Positions 45,135 to 56,637 are shown, counted from the first letter of the stretch. The stretch: DNA of 64,000 nucleotides from WRAU01 sp964277385 (GCA_964277385.1 OZ195520.1:62001-126000); one strand, 5' to 3'. Numbers and translations: made by a program. Notes: generated from the sequence alone by a model not told the origin.

Positions 45135-48100
45135 ATGGCCGATGGAAATCAAGTAGTAAGTTATAGTGGTAACAAAATATCTTTATATTCTCCAGAGAAA
45201 GGGTTGCAAAGAGATATTGCCTATGTAAGACCGGGAGACGAGATAGATTTAAACTTTGATATAAGGGATACGAATGCTCTAAAAGTAGAAATAGTTAGAG
45301 GTGATGTACATATTATTTTTAGTAATGGATCTACACTTACTTTAGCTTCTTTAGCAGCGATAGGTTTTTCTGAGGATGCCCCTAAAATAAAAACTCTTGA
45401 TGGAAAAATTTTACTTTTAGAAGAATTTTTAAGTATTACAGAAGTTTTAAATTACAATGAAGCTCTTTTAATATTAGCAAATACCAGTCAAATAGAATAT
45501 TCAGATTTAGAACCTAAAATAGTTCAAGTATCTTCAGATCAAGATGCAGATAATGATGCAGGTATACCTATAACTGGTCAAGGTAATACAGATTTATTAA
45601 CAAGAGGTATTCCATCTGAAGTTGTTATACCAAGGGGAACAGTTGAACAAGTAAATACTAATTTGTCAAAAGGACCGTTTGTTTCTACAATTTGGACAAC
45701 GGATTACCCTTACGTACTAGATAAATCGAACTATCTTCCTGGTGAGGTCGACAAAAAAGATTTACCTAATTTGCAAATTACTGTAAAATACGGTTCGCAA
45801 TTATCTCGTACAGGAATAAAAGATATTAATGGAAATGAGTATATTGCTTACGAATTTGAAAGTGGTTTAGGATTTACAGATGAGTCTACATCTCAATTAA
45901 TACCAAATCAAATTAGAGAAGAAAGTTCAACTAGAGATTTATTTATAAATAATTCATCTGAAAATATGAAATATGTAGTTAATATGAATTATTCAAGAGG
46001 AGTATTTCCTAATGCAATTGACATTATTGTTCCTAAATCTGTAGATGATTTTTTTAAATTAGAAGAAGGATCTGGTCTTAGTTTTAGTAGCATAACTCAA
46101 ACTGAAGAAGGTACACGATATAGAATTGCGGAAATTAATCCTACTAATCAAATGGAATTCATATTATCTTTTCCATATAACTCTCAAATAATAAATTTTG
46201 ATTTAGAATATGAAATTAAATATATAGATTCAGCTACTGGTACAATTCTTCCAGCTACTTATACTACATCCTTGTCTTTATACCCAGTTACACAAGAATC
46301 TCATTTAGAGAAAAATAATGGCTTCGTTTTATCTACTCAAGCCAATCCAGTTGATGTTGTTACAGGGACTGGTAATGATATTATTATTGGTGGTGGTGGT
46401 AATAATAGTATTAGATCTGTTGCTGGTGATAATAAAATATTTACGTACGGTGGTGATGATGTTATTGATGTAGGTAGAGGAAATAACGAAGTTTGGGGAT
46501 CTGCTGGTAACAGTATTATAACAGGGGGTGCGGGTACTAATACATTATATTATAATAATAAAAATACTGGTATAGATCCGACTGGAAATAGTTTTAAAGA
46601 TTCTTATTATAAAACAAATAGATTAACCTCTGGTGTATCTATGTATGTAGGTTTTGATGCCGATGCTTTGAAAAAAATTGCAGGGGAAGATTTTAAAAAT
46701 TCTTCAAAAATAACAAATAATACTGTTCTTATATCAAAAGGACAAGGAATAGATCTTGTTACAGATTTTGATATATTTTATTTAACTAGATATAACGACA
46801 CGGTGACTGTTTCAGACAAATCAAATTTAGGTAATATAAAAATACATGCTTACTCAGAAGAAAACAATACAATTTCTAGTAACAAAATAATAATAGATGA
46901 TAGTTTTGAAGATGCAGTTATAAGATTAGGATCTGAAAGTACTATAGAAACTTCTAGTGGCTCAGTAAGGGTAACTTTTACTGGTTTTAAATATGTTATA
47001 GGTAGTAAAAATAAAGAAACATTTTATGGTGGATTTTTCTCTGATAGTACAGGTAACAACGTAGATATTAACATAGATGGTGGTTCTGGTTATGCATTTG
47101 TTACTTATGAGAATTTAGAAGGTGGAAGCATAGATTTTAACGCTAACACAGGTTTAGTAAAAAAACTTGATTCTAATGGTGAAAATAAAGGTGTAGATAA
47201 AATTGTTAATGTAAACGAAATTAAAGGAACTGGTGGATCTGATATTTATCATGCTTCTTTTGCTAACAATTATATTTATTCAGGTTTATCTACCACTGAC
47301 AAAATAACTTATGATGAAGCTAATTCTGGTGTTACTGTGGTTTTTGATGATAAATCCGATAGCGAACTATATGTTTATAAAACAACAGAATACACTTCAG
47401 CTAAAGACTTACCAAGCAATGTACATAAAGATACTTTCAAAGGCGATTTGGATGTAAATAATAACTTTTCTTTAGGTAAAAGAGATGATGTAATAATAGT
47501 TACAGATTTGCTTGGTAGTCGTGTTTTTAATGGTGGTGGCGGTAAAACTACTTTAAGTTATAAAGATTTAGAAGCAGGAGTAACAGTCGTTGTTAACAAT
47601 GGTGTTGGTACTATTAGTAAAACAGGTGGTGGTACAGATACATTTGAAATGTTATTAAATGGTGGCAATAGTAATATTTATCGTATTATTGGTACAGAAT
47701 TTGATGATAGATTTGAAATGGATGATGCAAAAGGCAATAGGTATGGTTTTTCTTTAGATGGACATAAGGGTACTAACACACTATCTTATGAACATTTAAA
47801 AGAATCTTCTGAAAATGGTATGGGTGTATCTTTTATTATCTCAAGTGAGGGTAATTCTACAGTAACAAGAGCTAAATCAGGGGTGGTTGATTATTTCAAA
47901 AATTTCCAAAAATTTGAAGGATCAGATTTTAATGATATAGTAATGTTTTCTTCTATGGTGACTATTGATGATATTGCAAAATTGGAATTTGATTTCCGTG
48001 GAGGAAATAACAATACAGTGAACTATAATTTAATAAGTCAATCACAAACTAATCATATTGAAATCTCTTTTGAAGGATCAGATATGAAGGTAACATATTC

Positions 48101-51100
48101 TGATGGAAGATCTTCAGTGTATAAAAATGCACATGGTGTTTATGGCACACAAGGAGATGATATATTTTATGCTTCGGCTACTGCTAATATGTTTTTTGAT
48201 GGATACCAAGGATATAATACTGCCGACTATTCAGGAGTCAATGATGATTTAAGGTTTAATCTTCATTTGACAACAAAAGATAATGTATCTAAAGGTTCTG
48301 ATAATAAAGACACAATATTAAATGTGCAACATATTAAAGGTGGTAAAGGAAATAACTCTTATTATCTGAGTTCATCGGTTTCATATACTGTAGAAGGAAC
48401 AGAAGGGTCGCAATCTAATGTTGTAAGTTATCATAATTCTATAAGTCCTATAACTTATGATTTAAGCACTAATAAGGTTACTAAAGGATCAGGAACTAAC
48501 CAAAGAACCGATGAATTAATAAATATAACAACTGTTAAAGGTTCAAAAGGTGATGATAGATTTATAGTAAAGGATTCAATGCCAGAAAGTAAATATGACT
48601 TATATGGTAATGATGTTTGGGGTGATAATCCAGATAAAATGACAAATCCTTCTAATGATAAAGATTTAGTGGATTTTTCAGCGGTTACAAATTCTTTGGA
48701 TATTATTTTTGATACAACTAAAGCTGGTTCTTATAATGAATTTGATGCTGATGGTAACATTACAAAAGAAGGCGTTGTAACTATAGAAGCAGGAAGTGTT
48801 ACATTCAATTTATATCACATTGAAGGAGTAATTGGTTCTTCAAAGGATGATACATTTCATATTATGTCTAGTTATGGTCATGGCGGACAAGTAAATAAAA
48901 CTAGATGGATTATTGATGGAAGTTCAGGATATAATAAAGTTTCTTATGTAGATGATAGTAATTTATCTAATATAAACCTTAGAGGAACATGGGATGCGGC
49001 TGTTCAAATAAATATTTCTAATACTGGAGTTTTTCTTTCAAGGTACTATAACTCAGGAGTTGCTGGGAGTAATATCCATGTTGAAGATATATTAACTAAC
49101 ATACAGGAAATTTTATTAGATAGTTATAGTGATAGTTTAGTTACTGTATCTTCTGGTTGGGAACAATCAAGCATAAAAAAAATAGATGCAGGTGGAAGAG
49201 TAAATAATCCTGATTCAAAAGGAAATACTTTAAGTTTTTTGGGTATAAATAATGATATTTCAGTAAAGTTTGATAAGAAATCTGATTTTGATGTACAAGT
49301 AAAAGGAACAAATAATGAATTACCAGAATTCATAAATTTTGATAACATTAGGCTTTCAAAAGGTAAAAGCACAATAGTATTTGAAGATGGTAGTAATTTT
49401 GAAAAAGTTGTAAGAATTACAGCAAGTGGTGATAAAGATTCTGAAGCCATATTAGATTTTACTGGAGTGCGTAATGGTATAACTATTACTTTGGGTCAAA
49501 AATCAGGAGATAACGATAATATCAATGGATCTTCTTTTAAAGGAGATATTAATATTGAAAACATGGGATCTAGATTTATTGTATTATTACCTCCAGATCT
49601 TTCTAATACTGTTTTTGGCTCTTCTGCTAAAGATGTAGATTTACGTGGTGGTGGTAATGGAAATAATACTTTAAGTTATGAAAAGTTAGATTCATACGGT
49701 ATAACAATAGATTACTCTGCTAGTAAAATTATTAAATTAGGTAATCCTACAGTTTATGATTTGTTTGATGGTTCTTTTAAGAAAATAGTTGGCACAAGTA
49801 AAGATGATATTTTCTTACTTACAACTTTAGATGTGTCTTTTGCATCAGGAACAGTTATTGATTTAGGTGACAAAGGTAATAATAAGATTTTAATAGACAT
49901 TCAAGGTGGCGTTGTTTATGATATTACAACAACAACAGTATATGCTGGAGGAAAGAGTTTGAATATTTCTCCAGTGATTGGAGTTCAAGTTTTATCATTT
50001 AGTGATAAAAATAATGATACTATAAAGTTTTCAGCTTCATATGCTAATAGCAATCCAAAATATACAAAGTATGATGGCGGAGAAGGGAAAAATACATTAG
50101 ATTTTTCTGAATTAGATCATGTTATATATGATGCTGGCAATTACAGAATATCGCAAAATGCAGTAAGCACCTCGTATTCAAATATAACTTGGGATAGTTC
50201 TAAAAATAGCTCTACTGGAGAAATAGAAACTTTAACATTTAACAGATTTTATACTATTATTGCAGCAAAAAATAATACTGTATTTTATGGTCAAGCAAGA
50301 GGGAATTTTGATTTTGTTGGTGGTTCTGGTCATGATATTATTAATTATTCTCAAACTAATAGTAATATATACATATATTTATTAGATTTTAAAGTATTTA
50401 AAAATAACAATTCAGAAACTGTAGATACTTTTAACTCTAATATAAATGAAATACTTGGATCAACAAAAAATGATGTATTAGTTATTAATAAAATTCCAAC
50501 AGGTGCTCTAAATGTAAAAGTAGATGCTGGTGTAGGAAGTAATACTGTTAAATTTGATTTAAGCGTCGAAAGCAAAACTCATGTGGAAATCTTTTTTGAT
50601 ACCTCAGGAAAGGCAACTTTTAATTTAGTAAAAGATGGAGTTAAAACAAGTGTAAATGCTGATCTTGTAAATTTCGAGTCATATAGTTTAACAGAAAATG
50701 ATGATGTTATTAAAAGAAATTCTTCTGTTGCAACTTCTATAAGAATAGATAGTTTTGGTGGTAATGATGAGATTATTTATTTTGGAGATGCTAGTATAAC
50801 TTTTGATTCGATGAGAGGAAGAGTTGCAAGAACGGTTAATGGTAAATTATACACAGATGTTTTAAATGGTTTAAATGTTATAAGCTATGATGGAGGTAAG
50901 GGTAAGGCCTTGTATAAAGCTTCTTCAGCCATTAATATGACATATAAAGGAGATAGCACTAGAAATGTTTTTGATACAGTAAATTATGATGATGCTGTTT
51001 TAGATTATAGCTCTCAATCTACTAATGCTGCTCTAAGAGTAGATTTTAAACCTGGTACGAATGGTCTTATGTCAATTACTAAAGGTGGATCAGCAAGTAA

Positions 51101-54100
51101 AGATTACTTTGATGGTTACATAACAAAAATTATTGGTACAAAAGGTAACGACACTTTTATTCTTGCTGAAAGAAATCCGAATTTACCTGAAATCAAAATT
51201 GAAGGTGGACCTTCAGGTAATAATCGTGTTAGTTACCAAAATCTTGCTAACGGAGCTTCTTTTGAAGTTGATTCTAATGGTAATATTACAATCATAGGTG
51301 GTGCTGGTTTAGGATTCCATGGATATAAGATAGATTCTGCAACTGTAAATGGAGTTGAATTAACAGGAGGAGACGATATATTTTACGGATCTTTTGAAAC
51401 TAACTTAGATTTGGATGGTGGCGGAGGTATTGATCTTCTTGATTATTCAAGACTGGCAAGCAATATTGATCTTATAGTTGATTTCACATCAGAAAAGGGA
51501 ACAGTACAAAAAATTGATACAAATCCTGGAGGAAAAGTTTATATTGATGTCTTTGTTAATTTTGAAGGTGTTAAAACTGGAGACGGTAATTCTAGAATCC
51601 TAATAGGAGACCGCATTATAGCTGGAGGTAAGACTGGTAGTTTTGAAGTGGGAAAAGGGAAAAATAATGTTTTAGATGCTTCTGCTATGACATACGGCAT
51701 GAATCTGACATTTGGAGATGATTATAAAGCTGAAATTAAATACCAAGGAATTGATGGTAAACATAATTATAATGGTTTTCAAACTATAGAATTAGGAACA
51801 TCAGGAGCTTATAATGAAGTTCATTATAAACATAGTGCTGCATATGAAACATCCTATTTAAAGTTTTCAACTCTTACTGAATCTGGTCATGCCTTTTATT
51901 TTGAAGGTAATGCCTCTAAAGATATGTTTCTTGATGCTTCATCAGATGATAGAACTATCTTCGTTAGTACCACGCTAGGTGGAAAAACTTTTTTAGAAAT
52001 TTATGGATTTAATGTTATAAAAGCAAAAGATACTTCTTATACACTTCATATTGAGGCATCCGCAACATCTGGTCATAAAGAGTACTGGGGTGGTAATACT
52101 CAATATGATAGTATAGATTATTCTAATGCTGTTTATGGATTAAAAGCTTCTATGTTAGTTGATGCTAATGGTCAACAATATATTAAAGTGGTAGGTATAG
52201 ATTTTGCAGATGCTTTTGAAGATCGTTTATACAGCATAGAAAATATTACGTTATCTAATGAAAATGATATATTTGAAGTTGCCGATATTACAAATTACTC
52301 TAAACATAGATTAACAGTAAATGCTGGTGGCGGTACAAATAATGAAATATCTTTTGTTGGTGTTAAAGAAGGTAAAGAGTTTGAAGCAGCAGAAGCAGGA
52401 AATATTACAATAGAAGGATATACTTTTATAGGTTTCCAAACAGTTTCTCTTACTGGTGGTAATGATATTGTTTATTTTAAACAAGAAGGTTCTTCAAAGA
52501 TCAATGCAAATGTTGGTAGTAATACGGCAGATTATAATAAACACAATACAACATTTACAGATGGTGTTAGTATTACTATTTATGAACAAGATAATGTAAA
52601 AGGTTTTAATGTGTTAAAAAAAGGATCTGTTAATAAAGAAAGTGATAGATTGCTTAATTTTAATGTTTTTATATTAACAGATAAAGATGATAATTTTCTT
52701 TACACTGGTTCAGGAGATAATTTTGGATTAGTTAAAATGGATATGGGGAAAGGAAGAAATACAGTAGATTTCTATTTTATGGATGCCAGTGTTGAAAATA
52801 CTTTATTTAAGTATGATGAAAATGGACTTTTAATAGTCAAAAATGATGATAGTGGTATTAACTATGAATTTAAGAATATAAGTGAAATAATTATAGGCGG
52901 AACAAAAAGTTCTTTAATTATTGAGAAAATGTCTTCAGGAAATCAAAGTGTTACTTTCAATGGAGGAGATGCTGCATTTAACACTGCGTTAGATTTATCA
53001 TTATTGAAAAATGGAACAGATATTGTTGTAGATATTTCTAAAGAAACAGCAATAGATTCAAAAGAAAATTTAGCTTTATCATTTAAAAACTTTAGAACAA
53101 TAAATGGTAGTACTAAAATTACATTATATAAAATGTCTGATATGTCTGTTTCAGGAGTAGTGGTATCGTATACAATTAATACAAATAATACTAATGCAAC
53201 TATAGATTATAATAATGATGGAATTAAAGGATCTATTACGGTTGTTTTTGATGGATCTAAAGCAGAAGTAACTAAAGCTGCTGGTGGAAAAGATCAAATT
53301 AATGGTGGTTTTGGACATATTGTGGGAAGTTCTTTTGGAACAACTGTTAAAATTAATACTCTCTGGACTAGAGATATAACAGTAGATACAGTAGAATCCG
53401 TAGGAACAAGAAATGTTCTAGATTTTTCGGAATTAAGTACTGGCTTAACTTCTACTATTAAGTTAAATAACGCATCCTATTCAGAAATTTCTTCACAAAA
53501 TGGTAATTATAATGCTAGATTTAGAAACTTCACAGAAGTTAGAGGAACAAAAGGCAATGATACTTTTATTCTAAACCTTGAAGGTGTAGCTAGAGATTAC
53601 TCAGGAACAACAATTACAGGAGTTACCGGCACTAATAGTTTTGTTGTTCAAGGAAGTAATCTTAATAGTAGAGCTGATGTTGAATATTTTAGTACAGGTA
53701 CTATTCTTTTCACGTCTTCAATAAATTCTTACGGTGTATCATTGTCTCTGAATAATTTTAATATATTAGATTTTAGACAAGCAGATTTGGATATTTTATT
53801 AACATTTGAAAATTCTCAATTGATAACAGATTTAGACTATGTAAAAGGAAATTCTGCTAAAAACAATAAGGTATATTTAACAAGATCAGATAAAGTTGTT
53901 GATCTTGGTGAAGAGGGTATAGTTCTTGATTCAAAAACAAAAATATCTGATTTTCAAAATATTATATTGAGAGGAGGATCAGGATCTGATGCAGGAGCTA
54001 ATGTAAATGTAACGTCTATAGGTAAAAATACGGTAGTAGAAGTACAAAATTCTACAGCATCACAAACAGATAATCTTACAATTGAAACTGAAGCAAAAGT

Positions 54101-56564
54101 TGTTTTAGATAATAGGGTTGTAAAATTATATAGACCTACTGCTACAAATACTTCAGGAGATAATTATTCTTTTTATAACTTTAAAACAGTTGAAATGACA
54201 AGTGATGTTAAAAACCTTTATATACTAGATAGTATGCTTGCTACTACGGTACAAACAATTAGAATTAACCCTAAAAATGGAGCGACTACAAGTATATATT
54301 TTGTTTCCGATGGTAATCTTGCATATGGTACTTCAGATAGAGGAGTTACAATAACGGTTAGTAACACAGCAATGTCTTTATCTTTAGGATCCAATTCAAT
54401 TGCGATGGAAGGAGCCGGAATTGGTGATTTTTACTTAGGAAATGGTAATAATATAGTTAGATATGATACACTTACCCCAAAAATTGGGGTAGGTACTACT
54501 TATCATGGAGGTTCTGGGTATAATGTTCTTTATTTAGATGGGTTAAAAGGAGATACACCTTATGGTACTTATTTAGAAATTAGAGGCAATAAGTTATATT
54601 TGAATAAAGAAGATGGTTCAGTATTATTGGCTACCGAAAATTTTTATCAAGTAAATTTAGCTGCTTCCACTCCATCTCATGTTTATTTTATGATTCATTC
54701 TTTAGAAGATAATACTAATTATAAATTAGTTAATCCCGGAAGATTAGTTTTTTCACAAGAAATGGGAAATAGTAATATAACGAGTGTGGAAGTATCAAAT
54801 AATAATATTATTTTTACTTCTGGAAAAGGATCTACTGTCGATGCAATAGGTGCAAACACTGGAAGAGCTTTAGATTTTCTTTGGCAAGGTACTGTAAACT
54901 ATGATATTATAGTTAGAGTGAATAATTTGTTACCTAATATAAGCCCTAACCAGCCGATTACAGACAATATTGAACGTGGTTTCTTTGCACCAAAAGCAGG
55001 GTTAAATAATAGTGGTGAAAAAGTAAAAGTTACTTTAGATGTTTCTTATATGACAGCGCTAACCAATCAGGATGGATCTTATATTATCAATATAAATGGT
55101 GATGGTGATGTAGGAGATGGATATTTTTCGAAGGAGGGTAACAATGGTATAATTATAAAGTATAATAATAATTATTCTTCATTTTTTTATAATTTTAATG
55201 ACTATATTTTTAGTAACTCACATAATAAATTTACGTATAATCAGTCCTCCAACATGGCCCATAAAAGAATTGCTTTTAATGAAGATTGGGTTTTACAGGG
55301 TGGGGCTAATATTTTTACATCTGTTGATGCTGGTAATCAATCTAACTATTTGTCTTTGAAGAACGGTTATATTGTTGTAGATAATACAACAAATTTTACT
55401 CATACTTGGTACGGTGTTTCAAATTTTAATAATTTTACAAATGTTAGATTTGATTTATCTGAAGAATATCATCAATCTTCAAGAAGTTTTGATACTAATA
55501 AAGTATTACCAGATCAAATAACATATACTATGACCAATGAAAGAGGAACAATATATGTTAGTGAAGTAAAAAATAATACAGTTATAGATACTAGATCCAG
55601 TGGTGATAATATTCTATTTATGGGAAGAGCAGCATTCTATGATGTTCAACAATTTCAAGATGAATATATAGTTGTAGGAGAAAAGAAGTTTAAAACTGGA
55701 GGAAGTTATTTAGTTATTACTGATGATAATGGTAATAAAATGTATATTCTTAATGTTAATTTTGATGATATTATGTTTGGTGGAAATATAATAAAAAAAG
55801 ATGAAGATGGCAATCCAGTTAGTTCTGGTTATGCACACGCTTCAGAAAATTATGATACTAATATTCCAGTAGCTAATGAACATTATAATGATTCGCATAA
55901 AGAAACAACATCTTCTGATAACAATGATTGGATATCTGTTTATAGAAATAATCCAGTTTTTGGTTTTGAAGAAGATCTTTCTTTTGATTTAGTAGAAGAT
56001 GAAGGATTAGATCTTGTTTCTAATGATGAAATAGATTTAGATAATATAACTGATGATCTTGTTTCTAATGATGAAATAGATTTAGATAATGTAAATGATG
56101 ATCTTGTTTCTAATGATGAAATAGATTTAGATAATGTAAATTATGATCTTGTTTCTAATGATGAAATAGATTTAGATAATGTAAATGATGATCTTGTTTC
56201 TAATGATGAAATAGATTTAGATAATGTAAATTATGATCTTGTTGAAGAAAATGCTTTTGATAATATTTCAAACCAAGAAGATGGTTATTATTATAATATA
56301 TCTCAAGCTGGTGTATCAGAAGAATTTCTTTTAGATGTTATAAATCAAACATTTAGTAGAGAGGATGATAGTTTAGATGCTATGGATCTTAATTTAGATA
56401 CTGAAATAATTGATCTCTCTTCTATTAATGAAAATCTAGTAGAAGAAACAATTATTCAAGAAAGTGATATTGATAACTATAAACTAGAATCTGAAAGAAA
56501 TGAAGATGGAACATTAAAAATTAACAATGGCTCTAATGGTACTGGAGGATTAGGTTCTTTCTAA
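45135..56564 (+). CDS. Giant RTX-like type I-secreted protein (probable adhesin), 3,809 residues
   Basis: Residues 1-130 resemble the N-terminal prefix of BapA/LapA-type adhesins (Y-V-R-P-G-D-E-I-D-L, then V-H-I-I-F-S-N-G-S-T-L-T-L). There is no Sec signal. RTX-like glycine/aspartate repeats occur at about 408-475 (GTGNDIIIGGGGNN, YGGDDVIDVGRGNN). Most of the rest is about 16 irregular modules of 80-170 residues, each with a D-G-G-x-G-x-N-x-L-x-Y turn and a G-T-x-x-D-D-x-F motif. Near the end are five 15-residue acidic repeats (3625-3700) and a G-G-L-G-S-F terminus. AGAGGA precedes the ATG by 10 bases. A strong terminator follows, then a coiled-coil gene and a LapB-type transporter. Secretion by type I and surface display are inferred from the neighbours and N-terminus; calcium binding is inferred from motifs. 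Confidence 0.85.
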   Translation: MADGNQVVSYSGNKISLYSPEKGLQRDIAYVRPGDEIDLNFDIRDTNALKVEIVRGDVHIIFSNGSTLTLASLAAIGFSEDAPKIKTLDGKILLLEEFLSITEVLNYNEALLILANTSQIEYSDLEPKIVQVSSDQDADNDAGIPITGQGNTDLLTRGIPSEVVIPRGTVEQVNTNLSKGPFVSTIWTTDYPYVLDKSNYLPGEVDKKDLPNLQITVKYGSQLSRTGIKDINGNEYIAYEFESGLGFTDESTSQLIPNQIREESSTRDLFINNSSENMKYVVNMNYSRGVFPNAIDIIVPKSVDDFFKLEEGSGLSFSSITQTEEGTRYRIAEINPTNQMEFILSFPYNSQIINFDLEYEIKYIDSATGTILPATYTTSLSLYPVTQESHLEKNNGFVLSTQANPVDVVTGTGNDIIIGGGGNNSIRSVAGDNKIFTYGGDDVIDVGRGNNEVWGSAGNSIITGGAGTNTLYYNNKNTGIDPTGNSFKDSYYKTNRLTSGVSMYVGFDADALKKIAGEDFKNSSKITNNTVLISKGQGIDLVTDFDIFYLTRYNDTVTVSDKSNLGNIKIHAYSEENNTISSNKIIIDDSFEDAVIRLGSESTIETSSGSVRVTFTGFKYVIGSKNKETFYGGFFSDSTGNNVDINIDGGSGYAFVTYENLEGGSIDFNANTGLVKKLDSNGENKGVDKIVNVNEIKGTGGSDIYHASFANNYIYSGLSTTDKITYDEANSGVTVVFDDKSDSELYVYKTTEYTSAKDLPSNVHKDTFKGDLDVNNNFSLGKRDDVIIVTDLLGSRVFNGGGGKTTLSYKDLEAGVTVVVNNGVGTISKTGGGTDTFEMLLNGGNSNIYRIIGTEFDDRFEMDDAKGNRYGFSLDGHKGTNTLSYEHLKESSENGMGVSFIISSEGNSTVTRAKSGVVDYFKNFQKFEGSDFNDIVMFSSMVTIDDIAKLEFDFRGGNNNTVNYNLISQSQTNHIEISFEGSDMKVTYSDGRSSVYKNAHGVYGTQGDDIFYASATANMFFDGYQGYNTADYSGVNDDLRFNLHLTTKDNVSKGSDNKDTILNVQHIKGGKGNNSYYLSSSVSYTVEGTEGSQSNVVSYHNSISPITYDLSTNKVTKGSGTNQRTDELINITTVKGSKGDDRFIVKDSMPESKYDLYGNDVWGDNPDKMTNPSNDKDLVDFSAVTNSLDIIFDTTKAGSYNEFDADGNITKEGVVTIEAGSVTFNLYHIEGVIGSSKDDTFHIMSSYGHGGQVNKTRWIIDGSSGYNKVSYVDDSNLSNINLRGTWDAAVQINISNTGVFLSRYYNSGVAGSNIHVEDILTNIQEILLDSYSDSLVTVSSGWEQSSIKKIDAGGRVNNPDSKGNTLSFLGINNDISVKFDKKSDFDVQVKGTNNELPEFINFDNIRLSKGKSTIVFEDGSNFEKVVRITASGDKDSEAILDFTGVRNGITITLGQKSGDNDNINGSSFKGDINIENMGSRFIVLLPPDLSNTVFGSSAKDVDLRGGGNGNNTLSYEKLDSYGITIDYSASKIIKLGNPTVYDLFDGSFKKIVGTSKDDIFLLTTLDVSFASGTVIDLGDKGNNKILIDIQGGVVYDITTTTVYAGGKSLNISPVIGVQVLSFSDKNNDTIKFSASYANSNPKYTKYDGGEGKNTLDFSELDHVIYDAGNYRISQNAVSTSYSNITWDSSKNSSTGEIETLTFNRFYTIIAAKNNTVFYGQARGNFDFVGGSGHDIINYSQTNSNIYIYLLDFKVFKNNNSETVDTFNSNINEILGSTKNDVLVINKIPTGALNVKVDAGVGSNTVKFDLSVESKTHVEIFFDTSGKATFNLVKDGVKTSVNADLVNFESYSLTENDDVIKRNSSVATSIRIDSFGGNDEIIYFGDASITFDSMRGRVARTVNGKLYTDVLNGLNVISYDGGKGKALYKASSAINMTYKGDSTRNVFDTVNYDDAVLDYSSQSTNAALRVDFKPGTNGLMSITKGGSASKDYFDGYITKIIGTKGNDTFILAERNPNLPEIKIEGGPSGNNRVSYQNLANGASFEVDSNGNITIIGGAGLGFHGYKIDSATVNGVELTGGDDIFYGSFETNLDLDGGGGIDLLDYSRLASNIDLIVDFTSEKGTVQKIDTNPGGKVYIDVFVNFEGVKTGDGNSRILIGDRIIAGGKTGSFEVGKGKNNVLDASAMTYGMNLTFGDDYKAEIKYQGIDGKHNYNGFQTIELGTSGAYNEVHYKHSAAYETSYLKFSTLTESGHAFYFEGNASKDMFLDASSDDRTIFVSTTLGGKTFLEIYGFNVIKAKDTSYTLHIEASATSGHKEYWGGNTQYDSIDYSNAVYGLKASMLVDANGQQYIKVVGIDFADAFEDRLYSIENITLSNENDIFEVADITNYSKHRLTVNAGGGTNNEISFVGVKEGKEFEAAEAGNITIEGYTFIGFQTVSLTGGNDIVYFKQEGSSKINANVGSNTADYNKHNTTFTDGVSITIYEQDNVKGFNVLKKGSVNKESDRLLNFNVFILTDKDDNFLYTGSGDNFGLVKMDMGKGRNTVDFYFMDASVENTLFKYDENGLLIVKNDDSGINYEFKNISEIIIGGTKSSLIIEKMSSGNQSVTFNGGDAAFNTALDLSLLKNGTDIVVDISKETAIDSKENLALSFKNFRTINGSTKITLYKMSDMSVSGVVVSYTINTNNTNATIDYNNDGIKGSITVVFDGSKAEVTKAAGGKDQINGGFGHIVGSSFGTTVKINTLWTRDITVDTVESVGTRNVLDFSELSTGLTSTIKLNNASYSEISSQNGNYNARFRNFTEVRGTKGNDTFILNLEGVARDYSGTTITGVTGTNSFVVQGSNLNSRADVEYFSTGTILFTSSINSYGVSLSLNNFNILDFRQADLDILLTFENSQLITDLDYVKGNSAKNNKVYLTRSDKVVDLGEEGIVLDSKTKISDFQNIILRGGSGSDAGANVNVTSIGKNTVVEVQNSTASQTDNLTIETEAKVVLDNRVVKLYRPTATNTSGDNYSFYNFKTVEMTSDVKNLYILDSMLATTVQTIRINPKNGATTSIYFVSDGNLAYGTSDRGVTITVSNTAMSLSLGSNSIAMEGAGIGDFYLGNGNNIVRYDTLTPKIGVGTTYHGGSGYNVLYLDGLKGDTPYGTYLEIRGNKLYLNKEDGSVLLATENFYQVNLAASTPSHVYFMIHSLEDNTNYKLVNPGRLVFSQEMGNSNITSVEVSNNNIIFTSGKGSTVDAIGANTGRALDFLWQGTVNYDIIVRVNNLLPNISPNQPITDNIERGFFAPKAGLNNSGEKVKVTLDVSYMTALTNQDGSYIININGDGDVGDGYFSKEGNNGIIIKYNNNYSSFFYNFNDYIFSNSHNKFTYNQSSNMAHKRIAFNEDWVLQGGANIFTSVDAGNQSNYLSLKNGYIVVDNTTNFTHTWYGVSNFNNFTNVRFDLSEEYHQSSRSFDTNKVLPDQITYTMTNERGTIYVSEVKNNTVIDTRSSGDNILFMGRAAFYDVQQFQDEYIVVGEKKFKTGGSYLVITDDNGNKMYILNVNFDDIMFGGNIIKKDEDGNPVSSGYAHASENYDTNIPVANEHYNDSHKETTSSDNNDWISVYRNNPVFGFEEDLSFDLVEDEGLDLVSNDEIDLDNITDDLVSNDEIDLDNVNDDLVSNDEIDLDNVNYDLVSNDEIDLDNVNDDLVSNDEIDLDNVNYDLVEENAFDNISNQEDGYYYNISQAGVSEEFLLDVINQTFSREDDSLDAMDLNLDTEIIDLSSINENLVEETIIQESDIDNYKLESERNEDGTLKINNGSNGTGGLGSF
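56010..56234 (+). repeat. Five 45-bp tandem repeats encoding acidic 15-mers
   Basis: Units start at 56010, 56055, 56100, 56145 and 56190 and encode DLVSNDEIDLDNVND with small changes. Units 2-3 and 4-5 are the same pair (ending AATGAT then AATTAT), showing a later 90-bp duplication on top of the 45-bp one. Confidence 0.95.
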
Positions 56565-56587
56565 GAATTTAATATTTTATTACTCTC

Positions 56588-56637
56588 CTCTCTAGCTAAT
56601 AATTTTACTTATTATTAGCTAGAGAGCTGTATTTTTT
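56588..56637 (+). terminator. Strong terminator after the giant gene
   Basis: A perfect 16-bp stem (arms 56588-56603 and 56611-56626, proximal arm CTCTCTAGCTAATAAT) has a 7-base loop and is followed by a T-run at 56632-56637. It separates the substrate gene from the downstream coiled-coil and transporter genes. Confidence 0.92.
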
